64,000 nt of DNA from an uncultured Aquimarina sp. (GTDB lineage: Bacteria > Bacteroidota > Bacteroidia > Flavobacteriales > Flavobacteriaceae), in assembly GCA_947492105.1 (NCBI GenBank), contig CANLMN010000010.1, forward strand, positions 62,001 to 126,000, written 5' to 3'. The notes under the pieces were generated by a model that was not told where the DNA came from, made no database searches, and was given only the letters and a program-made list of their open reading frames with translations. The position numbers and the translations under genes are program-made. Below, in pieces: positions 54,061 through 63,576 of this stretch. Each line of letters begins with the position of its first letter. Within the stretch, counting starts at the first letter, position 1.

Positions 54061-55143
54061 TTATGCCTTAGCAACTTTTTCTTGGTGATTGATAGATTCT
54101 TGGTGAATCGCTTTGTAGATTCTCAAGATAAACTCTTCGCTCAATCCGTGCTGCTCTCCTTCTAGAATCATTTTTCCTAAAATCTCATTCCAACGCTTAG
54201 ATTGTAAAATTGCTACATTTTGCTTCGCTTTTACTTTTCCAATTTCGTCAGAAATTTTCATTCTTTTTGACAACGTATCGATCAATTGATTATCTGCAAT
54301 ATCAATTTTGGTACGCAATTCATTCAATGTATTCTTGTAGGCTTCATCCTGACCAAGCTCTTTACGCACCTTAAGATCATTCATATATTTTATCAATACC
54401 TCTGGTGTGATTTGTTGTGCAGCATCACTCCATGCATTGTCTGGATCATAGTGTGCTTCTACGATCAATCCATCAAAATTCAAATCCAATCCAGTCTGAC
54501 AAAGATCAAAAATTAAATCTCTACGTCCTGCAATATGTGATGGATCCAAAATCAATGGAAGATCTGGGAAACGATTTTGCAAATCAATCGGAATCTGCCA
54601 TTCTGGAATATTTCTATATTTTGTTTTCTCATAAGTAGAAAACCCTCTGTGGATAACTCCAAGGTTTTTTACATCCGCTGTATAGAAACGCTCAACGGCA
54701 CCCAACCACAAAGACAAATCTGGGTTAATTGGATTTTTAACCAATACAGGGTTATCAATTCCTTTACAAGCATCTGCAATATCCTGAATAATAAATGGCG
54801 ACACAGTACTACGAGCTCCAATCCATAAGATATCAACTCCATGCTCTAATGCCAACTCTACGTGGTGAGGACTTGCTACTTCTGTAGCAATTTTCATCCC
54901 AGTTTCTTCTTTGGCGCGTTGTAACCATTTTAAACCTAATGCTCCAACACCTTCAAAATTCCCTGGTCTTGTACGTGGTTTCCAGATACCTGCTCGCAAC
55001 ACTGTAGCATCACTATCTTTTAGCTGATGCGCAATTTTGACAACCTGATCTTCTGTTTCTGCACTACAAGGCCCCCCGATCACTAATGGGTGATCTAGAT
55101 TCATGTTATCTAACCAATTTCTGAGTTCTTTTTTATTCTCCAT
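54061..55143 (-). CDS. bifunctional DAHP synthase / chorismate mutase (type II)
   Basis: The N-terminal domain (about 1-260) is a DAHP synthase of the AroA/KDO8P type (VIGGPCSAE, RAGIWKPRTRPGNFEG, VKNPINPDL, DPSHIAGRRD), making 3-deoxy-7-phosphoheptulonate from PEP and erythrose 4-phosphate. The C-terminal domain (about 265-350) is an AroQ-type chorismate mutase (LNELRTKIDIADNQLIDTLSKRMKISDEIG). Such fusions allow feedback control by prephenate or aromatic products. It is the last gene of the attenuated aromatic operon. Confidence 0.95.
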   Translation of the reverse strand: MENKKELRNWLDNMNLDHPLVIGGPCSAETEDQVVKIAHQLKDSDATVLRAGIWKPRTRPGNFEGVGALGLKWLQRAKEETGMKIATEVASPHHVELALEHGVDILWIGARSTVSPFIIQDIADACKGIDNPVLVKNPINPDLSLWLGAVERFYTADVKNLGVIHRGFSTYEKTKYRNIPEWQIPIDLQNRFPDLPLILDPSHIAGRRDLIFDLCQTGLDLNFDGLIVEAHYDPDNAWSDAAQQITPEVLIKYMNDLKVRKELGQDEAYKNTLNELRTKIDIADNQLIDTLSKRMKISDEIGKVKAKQNVAILQSKRWNEILGKMILEGEQHGLSEEFILRIYKAIHQESINHQEKVAKA

Positions 55144-55178
55144 GACAAAGTTTAAATTTATTTTTCTATCGTTTTCTA

Positions 55179-56024
55179 TTAGACAATCCCTTTTAAGATT
55201 GATTTTATATGATTTGTATTTTCCATTTCTTTATGTATAGCCAAAAAATCATCTGCTTCCATCAAATTTTTAAATTCCTGCAAATTCGCTATATATTCTT
55301 CCAAGGTTTCTAAAACATTTTTTTTGTTTTGTTGAAAAATCGGTGTCCACATAGCCGGTGAACTTTTTGCTAATCGCACTGTAGATGCAAAACCACTACC
55401 TGCCATATCAAAAATGTCCTTTTCATTTTTTTCTTTTTCGATTACCGTTTTCCCAAGCATAAAAGAACTGATATGTGACAGATGCGATACATAGGCAATA
55501 TGTCTATCGTGCGATGCTGGATCCATGTAACGGATACGCATTCCTAACGTAGCAAAGATTCCCAAAACACGTTCTTGCAATTTGAAAGCTGTTTTTTCTA
55601 CTTCGCAGATAATATTTGTTTTTCCTCTAAACAAATTCGGTATTGCTGCTTCTGGTCCAGAAAACTCTGTTCCTGCAATGGGGTGCGCTGCTAAATAATT
55701 TCGCCGTTTTGGATGTTCTGCCACTTTGCGACACAACAACTCCTTGGTGGACCCCATATCTACGACAATTGCATCATCATGTACACGATCTAATAAATCA
55801 GGCAACAACTGCTCTGTTGCATCCACCGGAATAGCTACTAAAACTACATCTGCTGTATCCAACTCTTCTAGCGTTGCTTTCTTATCAATGATACCTAGTT
55901 CTAATGCTTTATCTAGGTTTACTTCACTTTGATCAACACCATACACCACAGCAGTCATATTAGCCTTGATATCCAATGCTAATGACCCTCCTATTAATCC
56001 GATGCCTATTACAAAAATGTTCAT
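55179..56024 (-). CDS. tyrA: prephenate dehydrogenase TyrA
   Basis: Converts prephenate to 4-hydroxyphenylpyruvate for tyrosine. The NAD-binding IGIGLIGGSLALDIK lies at the N-terminus, VDMGSTKELL and AAHPIAGTEFSGP (with the catalytic His) in the middle, and the helical dimer domain (about 165-281) follows. No ACT or chorismate mutase domain is fused. It lies 35 bases before the aroG gene. Confidence 0.94.
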   Translation of the reverse strand: MNIFVIGIGLIGGSLALDIKANMTAVVYGVDQSEVNLDKALELGIIDKKATLEELDTADVVLVAIPVDATEQLLPDLLDRVHDDAIVVDMGSTKELLCRKVAEHPKRRNYLAAHPIAGTEFSGPEAAIPNLFRGKTNIICEVEKTAFKLQERVLGIFATLGMRIRYMDPASHDRHIAYVSHLSHISSFMLGKTVIEKEKNEKDIFDMAGSGFASTVRLAKSSPAMWTPIFQQNKKNVLETLEEYIANLQEFKNLMEADDFLAIHKEMENTNHIKSILKGIV

Positions 56025-56075
56025 TTATCTTTCCTTCTAGGGAACTTATCATTTGTTCCTAATATCGTTCTATTA

Positions 56076-57227
56076 TCAGCACAATCTTTGGATTGCTTTT
56101 TTAATGTTTTCTTCGGTTACGCAAAGAGAAAAACGAATATACCCAGCTCCTTGACTTCCAAAAATAGTCCCTGGAGTAATAAAGATGTCTTTTTTATACA
56201 AAAGCTCATCAATAAATTGCTCGGCATCCATACTACCTTGAGGCAACTTGGCCCACACAAACATTCCTGTTGCCTTTGCATCAAACGTACAATTCAATTT
56301 TGTCGCCAATTCCCAAATAAGCAATCTTCTTTTGGTATAGATCGCATTCATTGCAGTAAACCAATCCTTACTTGATTGCAATGCAGCGATAGCTCCTTTT
56401 TGGATTCCCAAAAACATCCCACTATCCATATTACTTTTCACCTTCAGAATAGCATTGATCATATCTGCATCACCGCACACCATCCCAACACGCCATCCAG
56501 CCATATTGAAAGTTTTACTCAACGAATTAAGTTCTAATGCCACACCCTTTGCTCCTGCCACACTTAGAATACTAGTTGGGCTCTCGTTAAGTACAAAACT
56601 ATAAGGATTGTCATTTATTATAATGATATCATGCGCTTTTGCGAAAGCAATTAGACGTTCAAACAATCCTTTATTTCCAGAAGCTCCAGTAGGCATGTGT
56701 GGATAATTAACCCACATCACCTTAACCCTACTCAAATCCTGTTGCGCCAATGCTTCTAAATCCGGCTCCCAGCTACGTTCGGCCGATAAGTCATAATAGA
56801 CTGGTATCCCTCCTACCAATTTTGTTACCGAAGTGTATGTCGGATATCCTGGATTAGGTATCAACACTTGGTCTCCCTCATTGATATACGCCATGGTAAT
56901 ATGCATAATCCCTTCTTTGGATCCCATAAGCGGCAATATCTCTACTTCTGAATCAAGTGACACTCTATAGTTCTTTTTATAAAAATCAGCTATAGCCTCA
57001 CGTAATTGCGGCAATCCTTGATAACTCTGATATTTGTGGGCGCCATTTTCTAAAACTGCAGCAGAAATTGCCTCCAAAACAGCTTTGGGAGGATCTAGAT
57101 CTGGACTCCCTATCGCCATATTTATCACTGGCTTACCCGCTGTAATGAGTCCACGAACTTCGCGAAGCTTACGAGAAAAATAGTATTCTTCTACCGTTTC
57201 TAGTCGTTTTGCTGTTTGCACACTCAT
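56076..57227 (-). CDS. class I/II aminotransferase (aromatic / prephenate type)
   Basis: A 383-residue PLP enzyme with the Schiff-base Lys in SLSKTFNMAGWRVG (about 240) and NPGYPTY near 125. Its position between pheA and tyrA indicates amino transfer to phenylpyruvate/hydroxyphenylpyruvate or to prephenate. The sequence alone cannot separate these from aspartate. It overlaps pheA by 4 bases. Confidence 0.9.
   Translation of the reverse strand: MSVQTAKRLETVEEYYFSRKLREVRGLITAGKPVINMAIGSPDLDPPKAVLEAISAAVLENGAHKYQSYQGLPQLREAIADFYKKNYRVSLDSEVEILPLMGSKEGIMHITMAYINEGDQVLIPNPGYPTYTSVTKLVGGIPVYYDLSAERSWEPDLEALAQQDLSRVKVMWVNYPHMPTGASGNKGLFERLIAFAKAHDIIIINDNPYSFVLNESPTSILSVAGAKGVALELNSLSKTFNMAGWRVGMVCGDADMINAILKVKSNMDSGMFLGIQKGAIAALQSSKDWFTAMNAIYTKRRLLIWELATKLNCTFDAKATGMFVWAKLPQGSMDAEQFIDELLYKKDIFITPGTIFGSQGAGYIRFSLCVTEENIKKAIQRLC
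56634..56649. repeat. degenerate palindrome copy in chromosome
   Basis: CGCTTTTGCGAAAGCA, two mismatches from the element's palindrome, is the only similar sequence I found in the chromosomal part. Confidence 0.6.
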
Positions 57228-58054
57228 TGTTTCTTATTTTTATATTCTCCTAATACTTTGAATTCTGTCGCCATAATATCTAGTAGCGATTTTGCTTTGG
57301 CATAATACTCATATTTATTGAATGTTACATCTACAAAAAACGCATATTTCCAAGGGACATCTATAACTGGTAAGGATTGAATTTTGGTCAAATTTAGGTT
57401 ACAATCACTCAGAACATTAAGAATTGTTGCCAAGCTACCTCTCTTGTGATCTAGTGTAAATTTCAAAGAAGCTTTATTTACCTCTTCCGTAGTCAAACCA
57501 TTATGTTCCTTTGTACTCAGGATAAAAAATCTAGTACTATTGGTCTTAATTGTCTGTATCTCTTCTGCCAAAATTTGTAAATTATAGATATCAGCAGCTG
57601 TTTTTCCTGCTATCGCAGCTACTCCATGCAAATTATGATCTGCTATACGTTTTGCTACCGCAGCTGTATCGGCATCTTCAACCAATTTGATATGAGGATA
57701 TTTTCTAAAAAAATCTTTGCATTGCAATAAAGCCATAGGGTGAGAATATACTTCTTTGATATCCATTATTTGCTGATTAGGCAAGGCCATCAAACAATGA
57801 TGAATTGGTAGATAATATTCTCCTTTTATGGTAAGATTATGCTCATCAATGTACGCATAATTAGGAATAATTGATCCTGCAATAGAATTTTCAATAGCCA
57901 TGACGGCATCTGTAGACTCTTTCTTCTCTAGACTATGCACTAATTCTCCAAAAGACATACACTCTAGAACATTAACTCCTTCTCCAAAATAGCTTTGTGC
58001 TACTCCATGATGATACGATCCTTTGATTCCTTGTATGGCTACTACTTGACTCAT
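57224..58054 (-). CDS. pheA: prephenate dehydratase PheA
   Basis: Makes phenylpyruvate from prephenate. The catalytic domain (about 1-180) contains AIENSIAGSI (about 54-63) and NSTRFFIL with the conserved Thr. An ACT domain (about 195-272, GSLATILNVLSDCNLNLTKIQSLP) should bind phenylalanine for feedback inhibition. No chorismate mutase is fused; that activity is in the last gene of the operon. It is the first structural gene after the attenuator. Confidence 0.95.
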   Translation of the reverse strand: MSQVVAIQGIKGSYHHGVAQSYFGEGVNVLECMSFGELVHSLEKKESTDAVMAIENSIAGSIIPNYAYIDEHNLTIKGEYYLPIHHCLMALPNQQIMDIKEVYSHPMALLQCKDFFRKYPHIKLVEDADTAAVAKRIADHNLHGVAAIAGKTAADIYNLQILAEEIQTIKTNSTRFFILSTKEHNGLTTEEVNKASLKFTLDHKRGSLATILNVLSDCNLNLTKIQSLPVIDVPWKYAFFVDVTFNKYEYYAKAKSLLDIMATEFKVLGEYKNKKQ

Positions 58055-58105
58055 TGTTCTTTTTTATATCCTGTTCATCGATCTTTTGATGTAGAAAAGG
58101 GATAT

Positions 58106-58140
58106 AAAAAAATCCCGATTCTCGAACCGGGATTTTTTAT
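58106..58140 (-). terminator. attenuator terminator upstream of pheA
   Basis: On the minus strand AAAAAATCCCG pairs with CGGGATTTTTT over a 10-base loop and ends in a T-run, in the leader 50 bases before pheA. Its 5' arm (ATCCCGGTTC) can pair instead with GAAACGGGAT at 58173-58182, at the end of the Phe-rich leader ORF (9 of 10 positions), which would prevent the terminator. Confidence 0.85.
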
Positions 58141-58162
58141 TATATAAATTTTGATAAAATAT

Positions 58163-58237
58163 TTACATATGGATCCCGTTTCTTCCTTTAAAAAAGAAGA
58201 AAAAATAAAATCGGTTCCAAAAAAATAAATTATTCAT
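58163..58237 (-). CDS. Phe-rich leader peptide (24 aa) of the pheA operon
   Basis: A 24-residue frame starts at ATG 58237 and ends at TAA 58163. It reads MNNLFFWNRF then YFFFFFKGRNGIHM, with eight Phe, one Trp and one Tyr, seven of the Phe and Tyr packed in residues 10-16. It is followed by an antiterminator segment (codons 19-22) and the terminator at 58106. Ribosome stalling at Phe codons when phenylalanyl-tRNA is scarce would leave the antiterminator free, letting transcription enter pheA, the aminotransferase, tyrA and aroG. Confidence 0.85.
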   Translation of the reverse strand: MNNLFFWNRFYFFFFFKGRNGIHM

Positions 58238-58259
58238 GTGTTTTCACTTTTTGACGCTG

Positions 58260-58288
58260 CTAAATTAGTAAATTATTTCCTAATACAA
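58260..58288 (-). promoter_or_regulatory. promoter of the aromatic amino-acid operon
   Basis: On the minus strand TTG (58286-58288) lies 18 bases from TAATTTAG (58260-58267), one mismatch from TAnnTTTG. It would start transcription just ahead of the Phe leader ORF. The upstream part of the 397-base gap, to 58451, shows nothing more. Confidence 0.6.
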
Positions 58289-58451
58289 AGTCTTTTTTAT
58301 TTTTTTTCAAAAAAATAAAATTATCAATCAAAACTTTACAGTTCAAAATTAAGATATCATCATCTGAAGCACCTACACAATTGAATTCCTTTATTCCATA
58401 ACACCTAATTCACAAAATCCACGCATGGCAACAAAATAAGGTCTATTCAAC

Positions 58452-59657
58452 CTACTCTACACGCTTTCTAGAAATCACATTTAATCGCTGCCCTACCTTA
58501 ACAAAAGCCTCTACAGCCTTTTGCAACTGTACTGTAGTATGGGCAGCAGAAATCTGCACGCGTATTCTTGCCATATCTCTTGGCACTACTGGATAAAAGA
58601 ATCCTATCACATAAATTCCTTCTACCAGTAACTCTGTAGCAAAATCCTGAGCTAATTGAGCATCGTATAACATGACTGGAACTATTGGGTGCACCCCAGC
58701 AACAATATCAAAACCAGCACTGCGCATTGAATTTCTAAAAAAAGCTGTATTCGCAATTAACTTATCCCTACGTACTGTTGTTTTAGACAACTGCTCCAAC
58801 ACGTACAGAGAAGCTCCTACAATTGCTGGCGCCACAGTATTGGAAAACAAATACGGTCTAGATCGCTGGCGCAATACCGCTACAATCTCTTTACGTGCTG
58901 CAGTGAATCCCCCAGACGCACCCCCTAACGCCTTGCCATAGGTCCCCGTAATTATATCCACACGACGCATTACATTATGATACTGATGCGTTCCACGACC
59001 TGTCTCACCTATAAAACCAGTCGCATGACACTCATCTACCATAACCATAGCGCCATATTGATCAGCCAGATCACAAATTTTATCCAACTGTGCTATGGTA
59101 CCATCCATAGAGAACACACCATCTGTTACAATGAGCTTACGCCTAGCCCCAGCAGCTTCTTTTAATTGTATCTCCAAAGACTCCATATCATTATGAGCAT
59201 ACCGAAAACGCATTGCTTTACACAACCGTATCCCATCTATGATGGACGCATGATTCAATGCATCAGAAATCACAGCATCCTCTACCCCCAACAACGGCTC
59301 AAACACCCCTCCATTTGCGTCAAAGGCAGCAGCATATAGAATACAATCTTCCATACCCAAAAAATCTGCTGTTTTTTGTTCTAATTCTTTATGTATATCC
59401 TGCGTTCCGCAGATAAAGCGTACAGAGGACATTCCAAAACCGTAGGTTCTCATCGCCTGAACCCCCGCCTCGATAACTTCTTGATCGGAAGAAAAACCCA
59501 AGTAGTTATTAGCACAAAAATTAAGCACCTCTGGAGTCTCCTTTGTTGTGATAACTGGTCCCTGTAAAGAAGTAACAACCCGCTCCTGCTTGAACAAACC
59601 TGCCTGCTGGGTTTCTGACAATTCTTTTTGCAACGCTGTTTTTATATTTTTATACAT
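58452..59657 (-). CDS. kbl: glycine C-acetyltransferase (2-amino-3-ketobutyrate CoA ligase) Kbl
   Basis: A PLP enzyme that splits 2-amino-3-oxobutyrate with CoA into glycine and acetyl-CoA. NFCANNYLGFSS near the N-terminus, the MVDECHATGFIGETGRG motif (about 206-222) and the PLP Lys in GTYGKALGGASGGF (about 240) identify the alpha-oxoamine synthase family. The 401-residue length fits Kbl. It lies near a threonine dehydrogenase-like gene on the same strand. Confidence 0.93.
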   Translation of the reverse strand: MYKNIKTALQKELSETQQAGLFKQERVVTSLQGPVITTKETPEVLNFCANNYLGFSSDQEVIEAGVQAMRTYGFGMSSVRFICGTQDIHKELEQKTADFLGMEDCILYAAAFDANGGVFEPLLGVEDAVISDALNHASIIDGIRLCKAMRFRYAHNDMESLEIQLKEAAGARRKLIVTDGVFSMDGTIAQLDKICDLADQYGAMVMVDECHATGFIGETGRGTHQYHNVMRRVDIITGTYGKALGGASGGFTAARKEIVAVLRQRSRPYLFSNTVAPAIVGASLYVLEQLSKTTVRRDKLIANTAFFRNSMRSAGFDIVAGVHPIVPVMLYDAQLAQDFATELLVEGIYVIGFFYPVVPRDMARIRVQISAAHTTVQLQKAVEAFVKVGQRLNVISRKRVE

Positions 59658-59820
59658 TCTTTTCTAGTCTAAAATTTCTACTTTTTCTTCTTAATCTATT
59701 CACCTTTTTTTTACATTCTTAATCGCAAAAAAAGCTAAAAAACAAAACTTCATAAAGCACCTCTCCTTATTCTAATTTTCAAAAACCACAATAAAACTTG
59801 GATCAAACTCTATAGTCACT

Positions 59821-60777
59821 TTATGCCGATACTTTTTCCTGAAATCGTCTATTTTGCAAACCTTTTATCATGGTCTCCGTGAGTCTTTCTAAATCAAACA
59901 TTGCCTCCCAACCCCAATCATTTTGCGCTATAGATCCATCAATAGAATTCGGCCAACCTGCTGCTATTTGTTGCCTATAATCTGGGGCATATTCTACACA
60001 AAATTCAGGATACCAATTTCTAATTGCAGCCGTTAATTCTTTGGGAGAAAAACTTACACCATTAATATTATAAGAAGTCCTTACTCGTATCTTGGTCTTT
60101 GGCGCTTCCATTAGTTTAATTGTTGCCATAATTGCATCATCAATGTACATCATCGGAAGCACTGTATCTTCTTTCAAAAAACACACAAAATTCTCTTGTG
60201 CCACTGCTTTGTAAAAAATAGCCACAGCATAATCAGTTGTACCACCCCCTGGCAATGTTCCACACCCCACAACTCCGGGATAACGCAATGATCTAACATC
60301 CAAACCATAACGATCATAATAATACTGCCCCCAATGTTCCCCAGCGGCTTTACTCATACCATACACCGTATTTGGGTTAAGAAAGGCATCTTGTGGCGTT
60401 TTTCTTTTAACAGCCTGTGACCCAAAAACTGCTATCGAACTTGGAAAGAACACTTTTTTGACCCCGCATTGTCTAGAAGCCTCTAAAACATGGAGCCATA
60501 ACTTCATATTCAGATTCCAAGTATCCAATGGTTTCACCTCTCCTGCCGCAGAAAGAATTGCTGCTAGATGATACACTTCTGTGATCTTATGATGCCTTAT
60601 GATATCGCGCAAGTGCACCATATCAGTTGCATCCAAATACACAAAGTCTTTATCAAACTCCGAACTCGGCTTGATATCCGAAGCCAGAACTTTACGTCCT
60701 GGATAATAGTCTCTTAATTTTGACACCAGAGCTGATCCAATTTGCCCTAATGCTCCAATAACCAGAATAACATCCAT
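59821..60777 (-). CDS. NAD-dependent epimerase-type protein, probable L-threonine 3-dehydrogenase
   Basis: A 318-residue extended SDR with GALGQIGSALVSKLR (about 7-21), a catalytic YGMSKAAGE (about 145) and SSIAVFG. SDR-type threonine dehydrogenases of this length are known in Bacteroidota. With kbl 163 bases downstream on the same strand, the pair would convert threonine to glycine and acetyl-CoA. Assignment rests on context as well as motifs. Confidence 0.88.
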   Translation of the reverse strand: MDVILVIGALGQIGSALVSKLRDYYPGRKVLASDIKPSSEFDKDFVYLDATDMVHLRDIIRHHKITEVYHLAAILSAAGEVKPLDTWNLNMKLWLHVLEASRQCGVKKVFFPSSIAVFGSQAVKRKTPQDAFLNPNTVYGMSKAAGEHWGQYYYDRYGLDVRSLRYPGVVGCGTLPGGGTTDYAVAIFYKAVAQENFVCFLKEDTVLPMMYIDDAIMATIKLMEAPKTKIRVRTSYNINGVSFSPKELTAAIRNWYPEFCVEYAPDYRQQIAAGWPNSIDGSIAQNDWGWEAMFDLERLTETMIKGLQNRRFQEKVSA

Positions 60778-60948
60778 TTGATTGTATTTAAATTATTTCT
60801 ACTTATAAAGTTACATTTTAAAGATTTAATATTCACGTATTACAAAATATTAAGTTATTTTTACTAAAATTAACACATAACACAATTATTATCACTTTTA
60901 CACCTTAATTATCATGACACAAAACAGCAATTATTACGGTATATTTTT

Positions 60949-61410
60949 ATGGACAAATTAGACCAAACAGACAAGACCATTTTGAGGATCCTGCAAAGCG
61001 ATTCCAAAAAAACTGCAAAAGAAATTGCAGAAACCCTACACCTAACCATCTCACCGGTTTACGAACGCATTCGCAGACTAGAACAACAGGGATACATCAA
61101 AAAATACGTAGCGATACTAGACAAAGAACTAATAGATCGTTCTATCACCACAATCTGTCAAGTCTCCATGCGTTATCACGATGAATCTTTTATCGAAAAA
61201 TTTGAACAACAAATACAGGACCTAGAAGAAGTTCAGGAATGCTACCACATGGCTGGACAAGTTGATTTTGTATTAAAAATCCACACTCAGAGCCTTGAGG
61301 GATATCATAATTTTATTCGATATAAGCTTTCTAAAATCGAAAATATAGGTGTTTTGAATAGTGCTTTTGTATTAAAAGAAATCAAACATACTTCGGAATA
61401 TTACATATAA
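60949..61410 (+). CDS. Lrp/AsnC-family transcriptional regulator
   Basis: An N-terminal HTH (LDQTDKTILRILQSDSKKTAKEIAETLHLTISPVYERIRRLE) and a C-terminal RAM effector domain (about 70-150) fit the 153-residue family length. It is divergent from the threonine-dehydrogenase-like gene and probably controls threonine breakdown; the effector is unknown. The 171-base divergent gap should hold its operator. Confidence 0.92.
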   Translation: MDKLDQTDKTILRILQSDSKKTAKEIAETLHLTISPVYERIRRLEQQGYIKKYVAILDKELIDRSITTICQVSMRYHDESFIEKFEQQIQDLEEVQECYHMAGQVDFVLKIHTQSLEGYHNFIRYKLSKIENIGVLNSAFVLKEIKHTSEYYI

Positions 61411-61560
61411 CACTTATTCATAATTACTCAAAAAAAAACGCATTCTCGTTACACAACTCAAGAACTATAAATCCACAACCATCAACGAGCATTCATTAAA
61501 CTTCTAACCATTGACCAAATAACTTGTTTCTATTTTCGTTTATCTACTCTCAAACTTTAG

Positions 61561-61568
61561 TATATTTG
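61561..61568 (+). promoter_or_regulatory. putative -7 element of thrS
   Basis: TATATTTG, 22 bases upstream of the thrS ATG. Confidence 0.5.
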
Positions 61569-61590
61569 CATCCATAAATTACACAAACTA

Positions 61591-63531
61591 ATGATCAAAA
61601 TAAAATTGCCAGATGGCTCCATACGGGAATATAATAATAGCATAACCCCAATGGGAGTGGCTCAGGATATCAGTGAAGGATTTGCACGAAATGTAATCTC
61701 TGCAAAATTCAATGGCCAAACCGTTGAAACCACAACGGAACTCACTACAGATGGCGATCTTACACTATTTTCTTGGAAAGACAACGAAGGCAAAACGGCT
61801 TTTAGACACTCCTCGGCTCATGTTCTTGCACAAGCACTAGAACAACTGTATCCAGGCGTAAAACTCTCTATTGGACCAGCAATTGACAATGGATTTTATT
61901 ACGATGTAGACCTAGGAGATCGCAGTATATCTGATAAGGATTTTAAAAAGATAGAAGACAAAATGCTAGAAATTGCTCGTGGAAAACACGAGTTCAAACT
62001 ACGCTCAGTAAGCAAAGAAGAAGCGCTAGCAAAATATAAGAAACAAGGAAATGAGTACAAAGTAGAACTCATCGAAAACTTAGAAGATGGCACCATCACA
62101 TTTTGTGATCATGATGATTTTACAGATTTATGCCGTGGCGGTCATTTACCACACACTGGATTGATCAAAGCTGTAAAAATCATGAGTGTGGCTGGCGCCT
62201 ATTGGAGAGGAGATGAAAATAACAAGCAACTAACACGTGTATACGGAACATCTTTTCCAAAGCAAAAAGAACTCAAAGAATATTTAGCACTGCTAGAAGA
62301 AGCTAAGAAACGTGACCACCGAAAGCTAGGTAAAGAATTACAATTATTCACCTTTTCCCAACGAGTGGGACAAGGACTACCTCTTTGGCTTCCAAAAGGA
62401 GCAGCACTTCGCGAGCGTCTGGAACAATTCCTAAAAAACGCACAGAAAAAAGCCGGCTATGAAATGGTCATCACACCACATATTGGTCAAAAAGAGCTTT
62501 ATGAAACTTCTGGGCATTACGCAAAATATGGAGCAGACAGCTTTCAACCGGTTACCACACCAAATGAAGGAGAAGAGTTTTTGTTAAAACCAATGAACTG
62601 TCCGCACCACTGTGAAATATACAACAACAGCCCTTGGTCGTATCGGGACCTCCCAAAACGCTATGCAGAGTTTGGAACAGTATACCGCTACGAACAAAGT
62701 GGAGAACTCCATGGTCTTACTCGAGTTCGAGGTTTTACTCAAGATGACGCTCATATTTTCTGTACTCATGATCAGCTAGATGATGAGTTCAAAAAAGTAA
62801 TAGACCTAGTCATGTATGTTTTTGGTTCTCTAGGATTCGACAACTTTACAGCACAAGTCTCCGTACGCGACTTAAACAACCCAAACAAATACATCGGAGA
62901 TGTTGCCAATTGGGAAAAAGCTGAGAATGCCATTATCAGCGCTGCCGAAGACAAAGGCCTTGACTATGTCATCGAAAGTGGCGAAGCAGCATTTTATGGC
63001 CCCAAATTGGATTTTATGGTCAAAGATGCCCTTGGACGAAGCTGGCAACTAGGAACAATTCAGGTCGATTACAATCTACCAGAACGATTTGACCTAACCT
63101 ACAAAGGAAGTGATAATGAAATGCACAGGCCTGTCATGATTCATCGCGCTCCTTTTGGAAGTTTAGAACGCTTTATTGCAATTTTACTAGAGCATACTGG
63201 TGGAAATTTCCCGCTTTGGCTGATGCCAGAACAAGCTATTATTTTGTCAATTAGCGATAAATACAAAAAATACGCAGAAAAAGTATTAACTTTGCTAGAA
63301 AATAACGATATTCGCTCGATTGAGGATCATAGAAGTGAGACAATTGGAAAGAAAATACGCGAAGCTGAAATGAATAAGTTTCCTTTCATCATTATTATTG
63401 GTGAACAGGAAGAAGCTAACGAAACGATAACAGTTCGTAAGCATGGTGGTGAAGACTTGGGCTCTCTTACGATAGAAGAGTTTACCAGTTTAGTAAACAA
63501 AGAAATTGCAGCTACGTTAAAACCATTTTGA
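61591..63531 (+). CDS. thrS: threonine--tRNA ligase ThrS
   Basis: A 646-residue class II synthetase: TGS domain (about 1-62), editing/SAD domain with [11 protein letters not shown] (about 72-82) and [10 protein letters not shown], a catalytic core with [10 protein letters not shown] (about 335-344), [13 protein letters not shown] and [12 protein letters not shown], and a C-terminal anticodon-binding domain (about 545-640). It charges tRNA-Thr in the cytosol. infC follows after 45 bases, the same order as in E. coli. Confidence 0.97.
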   Translation: MIKIKLPDGSIREYNNSITPMGVAQDISEGFARNVISAKFNGQTVETTTELTTDGDLTLFSWKDNEGKTAFRHSSAHVLAQALEQLYPGVKLSIGPAIDNGFYYDVDLGDRSISDKDFKKIEDKMLEIARGKHEFKLRSVSKEEALAKYKKQGNEYKVELIENLEDGTITFCDHDDFTDLCRGGHLPHTGLIKAVKIMSVAGAYWRGDENNKQLTRVYGTSFPKQKELKEYLALLEEAKKRDHRKLGKELQLFTFSQRVGQGLPLWLPKGAALRERLEQFLKNAQKKAGYEMVITPHIGQKELYETSGHYAKYGADSFQPVTTPNEGEEFLLKPMNCPHHCEIYNNSPWSYRDLPKRYAEFGTVYRYEQSGELHGLTRVRGFTQDDAHIFCTHDQLDDEFKKVIDLVMYVFGSLGFDNFTAQVSVRDLNNPNKYIGDVANWEKAENAIISAAEDKGLDYVIESGEAAFYGPKLDFMVKDALGRSWQLGTIQVDYNLPERFDLTYKGSDNEMHRPVMIHRAPFGSLERFIAILLEHTGGNFPLWLMPEQAIILSISDKYKKYAEKVLTLLENNDIRSIEDHRSETIGKKIREAEMNKFPFIIIIGEQEEANETITVRKHGGEDLGSLTIEEFTSLVNKEIAATLKPF

Positions 63532-63576
63532 AGTATAACCCGTTGTCTAAAAAAGACAATTAAAAATATTTGAGTC

